Shown here piece by piece: positions 39,801 through 46,681 of a stretch of 64,000 nt of DNA. Made by a program: the position numbers and the translations under genes. The notes under the pieces are model-generated. The model did not search any database and was not told where the DNA came from. It worked only from the letters and a program-made list of their open reading frames with translations. Within the stretch, counting starts at the first letter, position 1. Every line of letters starts with the position of its first letter. Source of the stretch: Pseudomonas karstica (GTDB lineage: Bacteria; Pseudomonadota; Gammaproteobacteria; Pseudomonadales; Pseudomonadaceae); contig NZ_WLYI01000013.1 of the NCBI RefSeq assembly GCF_009707515.1, positions 1 through 64,000 on the forward strand, written 5' to 3'.

Positions 39801-42645
39801 GGACGGCAAGCCTGCCAACAGCAAAGGCTCTGTGATTAAGATTGGTACCGAGCTGGCGTCTACGCGCAAGAAAAGTACCAGCGAATACAACGCCGAAACG
39901 GTCAAGCAATCGACCCTCAACAGCGGTGGCAGCCTGGCCATCGTCGCTACTGGTGATGCACCGAAGACCAAGGGGGATATTCATGTCATTGGTAGCAGCA
40001 TCAAGTCCAAGGACACCCTGCTGCTGGCGAAAAACAACATTACTCTGGAAAGCGCCCAGGATCGAAGAAACTGGGATAACCAGAACACCACCAACAAGAC
40101 CAGCATTGGCGCCAGTTTCAACATTGGTGAGCAGCTTGGCTTCACCCTCGACCTGGGTGCAAAAATGGCCAAGGGCATGGGTACTGGTCATGACGTCACC
40201 CAAGTCAACAGCACGGTAGACACAGGCATTTTGGTTCTCAAAAGTGGTCAGGACACCACGCTGGCAGGTGCTCAAGTGCGGGCTGACGCCATCAAGGCGG
40301 ATATTGGCGGAAACCTGAACATCGCCTCACGTCAGGACGAGGCAAGCCAGAAGAACAAACAAACCAGCGGTGGTGTGGGCGTGAGTATTTGTGTGCCGCC
40401 GTTCTGTCTGGGGTCTATGGTATCGGGCTCTGCCGAATTCGCTGGCAGCAAAATGAACAGCGATTACCGGGCGGTGACTGATCAGACTGGCTTGTTTGCG
40501 GGCAAGGGTGGTTACGACATCAACGTTGGTAAAAACACCACGCTTCAGGGCGCAGTGATTGCCAGTGAAGCAAGCGTCGACAAAAACCATCTCAGTACTG
40601 ATCGGTTATTGGTCAGTGACATCAAAAACAAAAGCGATATCAAAAGCCAGGCCGCGAGCCTGAGTTATTCCGGCGCCACCGCAGGACTTGACGACGCCCG
40701 CTCGGGTGTCGGCGGCTCGATGCCATTGCTGCTCAAAGACTCTGACAGCAGTAAAACCCGCAGCGCTGTCAGCCCTGGGACCATCGTCGTACGTGACGCT
40801 GCCGGGGAGAATGATCTGGTGGGTTTGAGTCGCGACACCGCCAATGCCAACAAACAACTTGATCGGCCTGACGAGAAGGCCATGCAGGAGCGGATCGACC
40901 TGATCCAAAGCTCGGCGCAGCTTTCTAGCAGCGTGATCAGCATGGTGGGTAAAGCCAAGGCGGATGAGGCTAATAAACTGCGCAAGCAGGCGGAGGCGCA
41001 GGCTAACGCAGGTTCGTCTGATGCTGCAGGAACTGCACGTGCAGCCGATGCAGCGTACGCAGAGGCCCAGCGCTGGCAGGTCGGTGGCGATAAGAAAATG
41101 ATGGCCGATATTGCATCGGGCCTGGTTGCTGCGGGCCTGGGTGGTGCAACGGGCGGTACGGCGGTTGGGATTGTTGCTAATACGTCGTCCAGTGACATTT
41201 TCAACAAGATAGGTACGTTTGCTGACGCTCAGAAAAATAGAGAGGGTATTGATAGCGCGACTAAAGCTGCGTGGGGTGAAGGCGGGGCGGCGCGAATCCT
41301 GTTGCATGCGTTGGCGGGGGCTGCGATCGGGTTGTCCAGTGGCAGTGTGGAGAGTGGTGCGCTTGGGGCTGGCGCGTCAGCAGCGTTGATGCCGTTCATT
41401 GACAAAGCCCTCAGCGACAGTGCAATGACAGTTGCAGACCAAAATGCCCTTGCCTCGCTGATTGCGACAGGGGTCGGGGGAGCGGTTGGATCGAGTAACG
41501 GTACTAACGGTGCAGTCGTGGCCGGCGGTACGGCTTATGGTGTTGACGCGTTTAACCGGCAGTTGCACAAACAGCAAGAAATTCCGGTTCTGGAGAAGAA
41601 GGCTGAAGAGCTGGAGAAAACCTTAGGGAAACCCGGCTCCAGTTCACGTTGGATTGATTTATTGATGATCGCAGCCGGTGGTGCCGTTGACGTCGCCGAC
41701 GAGGCGCGATTGAACCAATTGGTCTTGCAGTCTCAGGGTAATGACCCGGAATCTCAGCATTTCGCCGCGGACTTAAATATCGCCAAAGGCATCGTTGCTC
41801 AATTGTCTGCGCAACAAATTCCGCTGACGTGGAGCAACGGAAGCCAGATTGTTGCAAATGGCGAGAAGGTCTTTGCATTCGGCGCTACCGAAAAACAATT
41901 CAATGATTCAACGCTGTTCAACGCGGCGGGGTTGTATGGACCTGGCGCTGTTTATGAACAGTGGCGTCAGTATGGCCAGGAGCAGACGGGTCAACACTCT
42001 GGTGAGATTGCAAAGCTGTCGAGCTACGACTCCAACGTAGAAGCTGCGGCCCAGCGCCTATCGGTTCTGGCAGGTAAAGGGATTGTGACTGTCTCTCCAG
42101 AGTTGGATGCGGCCATGTTGGTGATGCCGGGGGCCAAGGCTGCGAAGACTGTCCTTGAGACAATTCTGGAGAAGATGGCGGCTAAGAAAGCGGCGGGGGG
42201 ATTAGAGGTTGGTGCAAAAGGAACTTCTCCAAAGAATCAATCATCGATCGGCGCTATTGCTGATAATGAAGCAGGAGGGTTTTCTTATTACGACCGTTTT
42301 AAAAGGGCTGACGGTAACTGGGATTGGCCGAAAGAATTTGGCTTCTCTGGTAGCCCTGTTAAGAGCACATTACCAGTTGGTACTAAATTGGACCGGTATG
42401 GTGGACCTGAAGGCTCTTTCTTATCGCCTCAAGGCGTTCCGTTTGATCAAAGAGCATTGGCGCCTGGCTCAAAAGCCGGAGGATATTATCAGTATGAAGT
42501 GATTAAGCCATTGCCAGTCGTTCAAGGGAAAATTGCTCCTGCATTTGGTGAGCCAGGAGGGGGTACTCAAATTTTGCCTAATTTTTCTGAAAGGTTTAAT
42601 GTTGAACGATTAGTGAAAGAAGGTTTTCTGAAGAGGACTAATTAG
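30898..42645 (+). CDS. CdiA-like giant two-partner effector with C-terminal TNT (NADase-type) toxin
   Basis: 3915 residues from ATG 30898. Layout: an extended signal region (to about Ala48), then a TPS secretion domain with the hallmark NPNL (116-119), NPYG (156-159) and CNGCGF (162-167). FHA-type beta-helix repeats follow (about 300-1850), a less repetitive central part with a Cys pair (about 1870-2360, a possible receptor-binding region), and a second repeat block (about 2475-2800, AGRDV/AGQDL type). An Ala/Gly-rich pretoxin region leads to the tip. The last 115 residues match the tuberculosis necrotizing toxin family: LDRYG (R3833), FLSPQGVPFDQRAL (Q3851/R3852) and GGGTQ (Q3891). TNT enzymes hydrolyse NAD+. 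GC content drops sharply from about 42.2 kb, marking an exchanged tip. The immunity gene follows at once. Confidence 0.88.
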   Translation: MDVRHFALMARQPSARVQPREHFWGMPKRGLALILANAMFWQPLLAQADGIVVSAPGTSLGAAGNGVPIVNIAAPNGSGLSHNQFKDYNVGANGVILNNATGRTQSTQLGGIILGNPNLKGNAANIILNEVNGGSPSQLRGYTEVAGQSAKVIVANPYGVTCNGCGFINTPNVTLTTGKPILDNGRLDRYQVDGGAVTIDGKGLNASNVDRFEIITRSAKINAQINARNLTVIAGRNDVNAKTLSATARADDGSTKPELAIDSSALGGMYAGAIKLVGTEAGVGVKLDGTLAASGGDIQLDANGRLSMAQVAASGAVNVKAVSLDAQGPIYAGTALGVQTQGDLNSRKTLAARDSIKLSSGGQLTNNGIIEAGVNADNTRNTTGDVSLTAQTLNNTGGSVIASRALTVNAQALNNQGGTLSAKQSAKVTTATLDNQNKGRVLSNASLEVKADRVLNAQGGLIASSGPLTATLGELNNRGGEVSSLDVATLGVATLDNVAGLVTAGEALSLTASGAVNNQGGTLSSQGTLALKAGAVDNSAVGRIASNQALTANVASLNNNGGRLTSVNGLNLDLNRGQLNNLGGLIRGPALVFNNLADVANQGGEISSTQGFTLVAQNVDNSGGNLASDQRLTLRVARALNNSKGLVSASGLDAHAASLNNSNGMFSSQGTLDLSVDGTLQNQSGVVVADGNANLASARLDNSNGQVSGKQNVNADIADLANHNGLLIAQGAMNLSGNSLDNRQNGLVAGNQGVALTVASVDNRGGEVSSKAGVTLIGSRLDNSDGGRVITGNALNLTIDDILNRNQGQLRGQTGLNLLAGQLDNTGGTIASQKDSTLTLRSDLQNAQGLISSEGRLTVSAATLANRLGSLSSAGQLSVTTAGAVDNQGGRLVTDGGLDLRSARFDNSQKGTLSARQTVQINTGTLDNHHGGSISSAETLGIVAGQLNNGDGGQISSAKALTASVSGLDQQGGQLTSSGTLSLDLNRGQLNNQGGLINGPLLLLKNLKDVNNQGGEISSRQAFTLTADNLGNDGGKLLSNDALTLRISQALVNVKGLIAAAAVDARAATLDNSGGTLTSRGDALLNVDGQLTNQNQGLINATKALTVNSAALDNQKGSFLGSTIALDFGNATGDLNNAGGLITTAGSLSLGHLRDLNNQGGEISSAQSLNLSGRTLDNSTGKLISNNLLVLKANNLINQGGLMSGWQGLSVSGASLDNRNNGTLSSRYGDLNATLTHDLLNSGAGALVSQKALTVTTAELDNSDKGILTSAGSQTLTVNGLLNNTQGGVIDSGTTLNLTAQNLDNSAGSITGGTAATLGLLATLTNTNGKLSSGGPLLITRATQINNQGGQLASQGLLTLLTGGLDNRNRGTVAANERLTITASGRVQNGSDGLIYSQNADLKLTANRLENAKGAVQSQAGLTLDVAGDIDNQSGKLIAQAGDLSANAASVDNRGGVLSSLKGALQSRIVGVLRNGYDLNNNRQGGIVQGQTLNLLSGAVDNYGGRISAQSGNALVSTGNFDNRSGGLYAKGLLNVTGHDFDNSGDNDGQVAGQQIDLNLSGALNNRLGIIESESTLKLSAASLDNQAGRLRALGNSGSTEFAIGGLFDNRNGLLETANNDLILGTGSLQNAGGTVLHVGIGRFDIAPGNLNSVGGSLVTRGDLTVNQDAWTNSSVIQAGRLTINVNQLDQTTGGQLLAAQRFIGSGGNWSTNGLIASDGSLDLTLSGALNSTGRISSLGNLNVNVAQLNLSNTASIAGGGITTANIAGTLNNYGRLTSATDLSLAAGAINNYATLGSGQNLIATTGALLNDHGLIFSGGDMGLRVDSLNNSYADIYSMGNLSIDRDGKGGLASSIINSSSNIQSDGNLNLAASAIKNLRSVLTTNDGGIYTASITEFPCQEGPNYAGDCRGGKENHLWQVVQRDKFEVTDASAASSISAGQNLTITGGDLLNASSSISTAGNLNITVNNLANNGIETGETETWRLFISERTRDASGWYSAAAAFNNRYSSTGVAYNPNDLSGLEAAMASFIGMTEQERTALRKVTKIDSGDQRYAAVIQAAGAATVKAQGNIDNSVVRPGFNYVGAGAKTATDASGASAASGFSTRITINQQLPPDLAQQQINPLSLPGFSLPTGQGGLFRLSGEGTATPVNTGPQSWTLGGNNLATADRPQVTPGIPIRTQTGQGAVNPLDPGQVAPVAGNGTPVSGLIINRVQGLPDSQFASNPQKYLIETNPLLTNLQQFMGSDYLLSKLGYDPDQSQKRLGDGLYEQRLIQQAVIARTGQRFIDGQTSDASMFKYLMDNAIGTKQRLNLAVGVSLTAEQVAALTHDIVWMENATVAGQQVLVPVLYLAQASNRLAPNGALITGSDLSLMAGANLDNVGTLRATQNLVASAGRDMVNSGLIEAGNRLDLLAGNNLTNRAGGIIAGRDASVAAVNGDVLNERSITSHQSSSGYRTERTDFVDSAARIEAANNLSLGAGRDVNSVGGVLKSGADTVIQAGRDVNLASAEQRNANAVTTRSRSDSVTQYGTVIEAGRDFQVVAARDLSAIGSQIDAKRDLAMAATGNLTLASAANEQHSAGSTKKVKSQEDHVQQVSTTLKAGGDVTLSAGQDLALVASTVNAGDEAYLVAGKNLALKAAEDQDYSFYSKTKKSSSGKKFRLDETDSVSNVGSLVSSGGNSTLVAGENLLLAGSAVTAEKGAAKLVAGKDVQILAVTDSDSARHERKESKSSWGGFKSSKVEDKVDEKRTTAVGSMVSGETVSVAAGQDVKVTGSSLVSTGDLAVQAGRDLTIDAAQNTFSRTDMHKEKKRDLTGVLTGNKLGLDDMTGNQHLFINSQKHNGTAQETTLTGSTIGSSAGNVTLTAGRELSVVASDLVSTQDMSLNGANVTIAAGIETANQTSKDSSRSLAVGRVIGGTIIDTAKSIRNDVRAAQQADDSRLKAVKGAQAMLSAYNAMSGDDSAANESDGKPANSKGSVIKIGTELASTRKKSTSEYNAETVKQSTLNSGGSLAIVATGDAPKTKGDIHVIGSSIKSKDTLLLAKNNITLESAQDRRNWDNQNTTNKTSIGASFNIGEQLGFTLDLGAKMAKGMGTGHDVTQVNSTVDTGILVLKSGQDTTLAGAQVRADAIKADIGGNLNIASRQDEASQKNKQTSGGVGVSICVPPFCLGSMVSGSAEFAGSKMNSDYRAVTDQTGLFAGKGGYDINVGKNTTLQGAVIASEASVDKNHLSTDRLLVSDIKNKSDIKSQAASLSYSGATAGLDDARSGVGGSMPLLLKDSDSSKTRSAVSPGTIVVRDAAGENDLVGLSRDTANANKQLDRPDEKAMQERIDLIQSSAQLSSSVISMVGKAKADEANKLRKQAEAQANAGSSDAAGTARAADAAYAEAQRWQVGGDKKMMADIASGLVAAGLGGATGGTAVGIVANTSSSDIFNKIGTFADAQKNREGIDSATKAAWGEGGAARILLHALAGAAIGLSSGSVESGALGAGASAALMPFIDKALSDSAMTVADQNALASLIATGVGGAVGSSNGTNGAVVAGGTAYGVDAFNRQLHKQQEIPVLEKKAEELEKTLGKPGSSSRWIDLLMIAAGGAVDVADEARLNQLVLQSQGNDPESQHFAADLNIAKGIVAQLSAQQIPLTWSNGSQIVANGEKVFAFGATEKQFNDSTLFNAAGLYGPGAVYEQWRQYGQEQTGQHSGEIAKLSSYDSNVEAAAQRLSVLAGKGIVTVSPELDAAMLVMPGAKAAKTVLETILEKMAAKKAAGGLEVGAKGTSPKNQSSIGAIADNEAGGFSYYDRFKRADGNWDWPKEFGFSGSPVKSTLPVGTKLDRYGGPEGSFLSPQGVPFDQRALAPGSKAGGYYQYEVIKPLPVVQGKIAPAFGEPGGGTQILPNFSERFNVERLVKEGFLKRTN
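32000..36500 (+). repeat. Filamentous-haemagglutinin repeats, including a 411-residue duplication
   Basis: Degenerate units of about 20 residues recur throughout, with cores such as LDNSGGTLTSRG and NNQGGEISS. A longer copy is superimposed: the block around LDLNRGQLNN at 32611 recurs at 33844, 1233 nt (411 codons) away, together with the following NQGGEISS and DNSGG segments. These repeats build the beta-helix stalk of the effector. Confidence 0.8.
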
Positions 42646-42646
42646 T

Positions 42647-43054
42647 ATGAAATCAGTCATCGAAAAAATACAAGAGTCAACTTACTCCTTGGGCGAGCAG
42701 ATTGGAGCATCAAGATCTCTTTTGATTGTTAAGAGTAGCTCTCCAGAAGATGGGAGTCCTCATGTGGAAATTAACTCAGGTGAGTTTGACTACGTGTGCT
42801 CTGAGAGAGGTTTTGAAATATACAGAAGGCGCACGGCCTCTTTGGATGAGTTGCTGTATTGGATAATTAGTAGTGTGGCCTTTAAATTGGCTTCAGACTA
42901 TGAACTAGCTAATAGGATTTTCGGTGTCGACTCGCGGAGGTTGATTTTTTCAAAATATATTTCAATTCTTGGGCAGGTCAATGAAGAGTGGGAAAAAAAG
43001 GCCTCTGATGAGGTTAAGTTGATATTAATTAACGCCCCGTACTCTGATGCATAG
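42647..43054 (+). CDS. Probable immunity protein for the TNT toxin
   Basis: The protein has 135 residues, is cytoplasmic and has no signal or membrane segment. It starts 1 nt after the effector stop (TAG-T-ATG) and shares its low GC content, as expected of a co-transferred immunity gene. The YRRRTASLDELLYWIISSVAFKLA stretch resembles Imm63-like immunity proteins, but this is recalled by eye and not certain. It should bind the NADase domain in the cytoplasm and block it. The role is inferred mainly from position. Confidence 0.75.
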   Translation: MKSVIEKIQESTYSLGEQIGASRSLLIVKSSSPEDGSPHVEINSGEFDYVCSERGFEIYRRRTASLDELLYWIISSVAFKLASDYELANRIFGVDSRRLIFSKYISILGQVNEEWEKKASDEVKLILINAPYSDA

Positions 43055-43225
43055 GTGCAAAAGCGACTGGTCAGATCGACAACCCTCCAGTGAAGAGTGG
43101 ATGGAAGGTCGGTGATGACGTCTATAATCAAACGGCTAAAGGCAACGACCCCTCCTGGTCTGCTGTCCGGTCTAGGTTTTGGAAAAACGAGGCTGCTGCT
43201 CCCAACGCATCTGGGAAAAGGTGGG
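43054..43225 (+). pseudogene. Displaced toxin-tip relic (orphan CdiA-CT fragment)
   Basis: Directly after the immunity gene a start-less frame reads GAKATGQIDNPPVKSGW, then KVGDDVYNQTAKGNDPSW and SAVRSRFWKNEAAAPNASG. This is the linker and beginning of a tip widespread in polymorphic toxins, where it leads into an HNH-type nuclease. Here the nuclease part is missing: the frame runs into the inverted repeat of a transposase element at 43226. It is a left-over of a former effector tip pushed downstream when the present tip was acquired, and then broken. No immunity gene for it remains. Confidence 0.72.
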
Positions 43226-44007
43226 AAAAGGGGACGGATTTATTTTTCACTCATTTGCTAGGCTGTAATCTCCTAAAGAAGGAGGTTACTTATGCCCAGG
43301 ATGGGACGTGTTGTTCTGCCAAATTACCCACACCACGTTGTACAACGTGGTCACAACCGCCAGGTGGTGTTTGCAGCGCCGGAAGATTACCAGCGCTACG
43401 TAGGAGATCTTCGAGAGCTCAAGGATGAATTTGGAATAAAGGTATACGCCTATTGCCTGATGACCAATCATGCTCATCTGTTAGTCGCGCCAAGTGAGTC
43501 GGTGGCTGGGTTGGGGCAGTTAATGAAGGTGCTTGCTGCTCGGGCCACCCGTTATCGGAACAGGCTAGAGGGGCGAACAGGTACGTTATGGGAAAGCCGC
43601 TACAGGTCAAGTGTGGTGCAATCAGAGACCTACCTACTGGCGTGCTGTCGGTACATCGAACTGAATCCTGTACGTGCCTGCATGGTGGCGGATGCAGCGG
43701 ATTACCCATGGTCGAGTTATAACGCTCGCGTCGGCAGTTCACCTGATAGCGATTGGTTGGACATTGATACTTGTTTTGATGTGTTGGGGGACACAACGCT
43801 GGAACGTCACGAAAACTACAAAATATTTATGAGTCAGTCTGTTTCAACTGAAGAGCTAAAGACAATTCGTCAGGCTCTACAGCGTGGGCAACTTACCGGG
43901 ACTACTCGTTTCATTGATGAGGTTGAGCGTATAGCAGGAATCCGAATCGAGCATCGGGGTCAGGGTAGGCCACGGCGTGATGCATAAAAATAAATCCGTC
44001 CCCTTTT
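43226..44007 (+). mobile_element. RAYT-type transposase element with perfect 22-bp inverted repeats
   Basis: The left end 43226-43247 (containing GGGGACGGATTTATTTTT) is the exact reverse complement of 43986-44007. The 22-bp arms enclose a single HUH transposase gene, total 782 bp. Left of it lies a toxin relic, and right of it, after three CTTTTTGCT-like repeats, lies the remnant of a lipoprotein-operon gene. No obvious target duplication flanks it, in line with HUH enzymes. Confidence 0.7.
43292..43987 (+). CDS. REP-associated tyrosine transposase (HUH, Y1 family)
   Basis: 231 residues from ATG 43292, with a strong AAGGAGG about 8 nt upstream. It carries the HUH metal motif NHAHLL (H60, H62) and the catalytic helix region TYLLACCRYIELNPVRA, as in the IS200/IS605-related RAYT proteins. 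The C-terminal WSSYNARVG segment is also typical. These enzymes nick single-stranded DNA at REP or terminal palindromes. The gene is intact and ends inside the right inverted repeat region. Confidence 0.9.
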   Translation: MPRMGRVVLPNYPHHVVQRGHNRQVVFAAPEDYQRYVGDLRELKDEFGIKVYAYCLMTNHAHLLVAPSESVAGLGQLMKVLAARATRYRNRLEGRTGTLWESRYRSSVVQSETYLLACCRYIELNPVRACMVADAADYPWSSYNARVGSSPDSDWLDIDTCFDVLGDTTLERHENYKIFMSQSVSTEELKTIRQALQRGQLTGTTRFIDEVERIAGIRIEHRGQGRPRRDA

Positions 44008-44031
44008 TGCTCCTTTTTGCTCTTTTTGCTT

Positions 44032-44085
44032 TCGGCCTATATGGACTTCCTGCTCAAGAACGCGAAAACCGGAGACGTCAAATGA
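44032..44085 (+). pseudogene. 3' remnant of a DUF4810 lipoprotein gene
   Basis: The frame SAYMDFLLKNAKTGDVK followed by TGA matches the C-terminal end of DUF4810 proteins, which in Pseudomonas precede GNA1162-family genes in a CsgG/DUF4810/GNA1162 operon. The stop overlaps the next start as ATGA, as in an intact operon. Upstream of codon TCG at 44032 the homology stops at the CTTTTTGCT repeats. The rest of this gene and any CsgG-like gene are absent from the window. Confidence 0.65.
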
Positions 44086-44732
44086 ACCTGTTGAAACTTT
44101 CGGCGGGCTTATTGGCCTTGGCGTTGCTGGGCGGTTGTGTGGCACCGAAGACCGTGGATTACTCGGCCTTCAAACAGGCTCGACCCAAGTCGATCCTGGT
44201 CTTGCCGCCAATCAATGAATCCCCTGAGGTGCAGGCGTCCTACAGCCTGATGTCCCAGGTGACTTACCCATTGGCAGAAGCCGGTTACTACGTGTTGCCG
44301 ATTGCCCTGGTGGACGAAACCTTCCGCCAGAACGGCCTGACCACGCCCACGGATATCCAGGGCGTAGCGCCGGGCAAGCTGTATGAGATCTTCGGTGCGG
44401 ATTCGGCGCTGTACATCACCGTCAGCGAGTACGGCACCAAGTACATGCTGATTTCCAGCGATACCGCCGTGACCGCCTAGGCCAAACTGGTGGACCTGCG
44501 CACCGGTACCACCCTGTGGACTGGTTCAGCGCGGGCGTCCAGCGAGGAAGGTAACAGCAACGCTGGTGGCTTGGTGGGGATGTTGATTGCGGCAGCGGTC
44601 AAGCAAGTGATCAACAGTTCCTCCGATGCGGCGCATCCGATTGCCGGCATTACCAGCGCTCGATTGCTGTCGGCGGGCCAACGCACAGGGATCCTCTACG
44701 GGCCGCGTTCGCCCAAGTACGGTTCGGATTGA
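44082..44732 (+). pseudogene. GNA1162/DUF799-family lipoprotein gene with an in-frame amber codon
   Basis: A lipobox (LLGGC, Cys19) and the GNA1162 pattern (RPKSILVLPPINESPEV, YYVLPIALVDETFRQNG) run to a TAG at 44478-44480 (codon 133). The same frame then continues for 83 codons with the rest of the family (AKLVDLRTGTTLW, ILYGPRSPKYGSD) to TGA 44730-44732. A single CAG-to-TAG change would explain it. A truncated lipoprotein of 132 residues could be made. Loss of the upstream operon genes fits decay. A sequencing error cannot be excluded. Confidence 0.8.
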
Positions 44733-44817
44733 GTGTCAGGCTTGCGAGGTAAGGCCCTCTCTGGCAGCCATTGCCAGTAAAGGGCTTGATGGTCTTGGGG
44801 AAGTGGATGACTGCCGA

Positions 44818-46662
44818 TTACAGGCTCAGGCAGACAATATCTTCGGGCTTTATCAGTCCCGTGCTTTTGACGAGAAAGTCCGTCCGGCCATTGCCGGTCA
44901 GGTCGACGCCGATATAGTACCGACCGCTATGTTCGTTGTACTTCACCACGGTGTCGCCAATACGCCCCGTGTAAGACTCGACCAAGATGAACGGAGTGTT
45001 GGCCTCCATCATCACGCCGTCCAGGTTGATCTTATCCCGGCCGCTGACGAAGTCCGTCAGCAACCGTGCGTTGTCATAGGTTGAGTCGCTGGCCTTTTCG
45101 AAGGTGAACTGCGATTTTACCAATGGGTTAATGACGGGTGGAATGACGGGTATCGTCTTGTTGCGCTTGTCAGGCACGACTGTGTTGGTGCCGACGATAT
45201 CAGTCGGCTTGACCTGCCCATGGGACTTTATCATCAGGTCGGCTTTGCCATTTCCTGTCAGGTCGATGGACACGGAACCCATGCCACTTTGCGCGTCATA
45301 AGTGAGGAACGTGTCACCCGCTTTGCCTGTAAACCCACTGACGAACGTCAGGGTTGAAGTGTTGGCGTTTTGCATTGCCCCGGACACGTCGATTTTGTCG
45401 GTGCCACTGGTGAAGTCCATGATCGTGTCTGGATTTTCCGGTGTGGAGTCGCTGGCCAGGTTGTAGCCAAAGGTATCCGCGCCACCGCCTCCTCGCAGGT
45501 GGTCTGCGCCTGTTCCGCCGGTGAGGCGGTTATCGGTGTCGTTGCCGATAAGGGCATCATCGCCTGAACCGCCAACTGCATTTTCTATGGTGCAGCCCCT
45601 TGCGATGGACAAGTTGCCCTTGAGCCCGCCGACATCAGAGAACGACCCGGCCTTGAGATTGATTACCTGGTTGGCGCGGTAGCCAGACATGTCCACGGTA
45701 TCGTTGCCGGCACCGTCCCATATACAGCCGACAAACTTATCTTGGGCAGCGGTCAGCGTGTAGTAGTCCCGTCTCGTATTGGAATTGAAGCCATAGATAT
45801 TGTCTTCTTTGCGAGTTTCGTGATTGGTCCCGTATTTCTGCTGGATAGTGTAAATGTCATCCATCATCGGTGCCTTAGGTTTAGCCCCCAGGTGCTTGCC
45901 ACTGCTGCGGTCACCGAAGTAACTCATGACGGTATGCGCGACAGAATCCTGGGCATACGCACGTTGGCTTTCACTGGCGCTGCCGTTGTAGTTTCCGGGG
46001 TGGCTCAAACCGAGCGCGTGCCCGATTTCATGGGTCATGACAACCCGAGTCGCCATTCCCGGGCTATAAAGCGTTTCACCACCCCCACGCCTGCCGGGCG
46101 TCGGATAGGTACCCTGAGCGGTACGTACACTATTGGAAATACCGAAGGTCAATCGCCCCTCAGCCGGGCCACCATTTTCGGTGAAGGTCAAGTTGGCTGC
46201 ATCTGCCCACGATTCTATGGATCGTCGAGCTTCCTGCTTCTGTGTCTCGTTGAATCCGGAGCCCCCACGTCCGCTATGGAATGAGTAGGAAATCTCGGTT
46301 TTGTTGTTTTGATTATTGTCTTGCCACTTTGTAGTTCTTTGAGATAGTTGTTGAACGGCCTGTCGGGCGTCGAAGGAGCGTTTGTTTACTTTGGAGATAT
46401 AGGGATCATCGGGGCGTAGCGTGTCGTCTTTAGTATTGCTGATAGCCTCTCGGTTTCTGTTGCCCGAATCACGCTCGAGTACGGTTGAGCGACGCTCTGG
46501 TTGAATGATCTGGCGTAGACGAAAACTTTGAATGAGCGCTTTAAAAAACGGATGGAAAACAAAGTGCAGGTTGTCCGGGTAGAACACACCCTTTCGCGCC
46601 TGCGCCTTATCTGGAGTGTTGAATAAGGATGGAATGTAAGAGCTTCCAGAGTAGATTTTCAA
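44818..46662 (-). CDS. Serralysin-type (M10B) secreted metalloprotease
   Basis: The protein has 614 residues. The zinc motif HEIGHALGLSH lies at 211-221 and the Met-turn is in VMSYF (M246). RTX calcium-binding nonapeptides (GGSGDDALIG, GGTGADHLRG, GGGGADTF) lie at about 363-398, followed by the M10 C-terminal domain in two consecutive copies (both with TYD, DLTGNG and IKPxDIV-like patterns). Ordinary serralysins have about 480 residues and one such copy. The start is TTG 46662, as a stop lies just upstream. Unusual cysteines occur (VGCIWD, RGCTIEN, DIVCLSL). No aprDEF-like transporter is nearby. The terminal DIVCLSL departs from the usual hydrophobic DIVV-type end. Confidence 0.85.
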   Translation of the reverse strand: MKIYSGSSYIPSLFNTPDKAQARKGVFYPDNLHFVFHPFFKALIQSFRLRQIIQPERRSTVLERDSGNRNREAISNTKDDTLRPDDPYISKVNKRSFDARQAVQQLSQRTTKWQDNNQNNKTEISYSFHSGRGGSGFNETQKQEARRSIESWADAANLTFTENGGPAEGRLTFGISNSVRTAQGTYPTPGRRGGGETLYSPGMATRVVMTHEIGHALGLSHPGNYNGSASESQRAYAQDSVAHTVMSYFGDRSSGKHLGAKPKAPMMDDIYTIQQKYGTNHETRKEDNIYGFNSNTRRDYYTLTAAQDKFVGCIWDGAGNDTVDMSGYRANQVINLKAGSFSDVGGLKGNLSIARGCTIENAVGGSGDDALIGNDTDNRLTGGTGADHLRGGGGADTFGYNLASDSTPENPDTIMDFTSGTDKIDVSGAMQNANTSTLTFVSGFTGKAGDTFLTYDAQSGMGSVSIDLTGNGKADLMIKSHGQVKPTDIVGTNTVVPDKRNKTIPVIPPVINPLVKSQFTFEKASDSTYDNARLLTDFVSGRDKINLDGVMMEANTPFILVESYTGRIGDTVVKYNEHSGRYYIGVDLTGNGRTDFLVKSTGLIKPEDIVCLSL

Positions 46663-46681
46663 TGGGGTGGATCTCTTCTAG

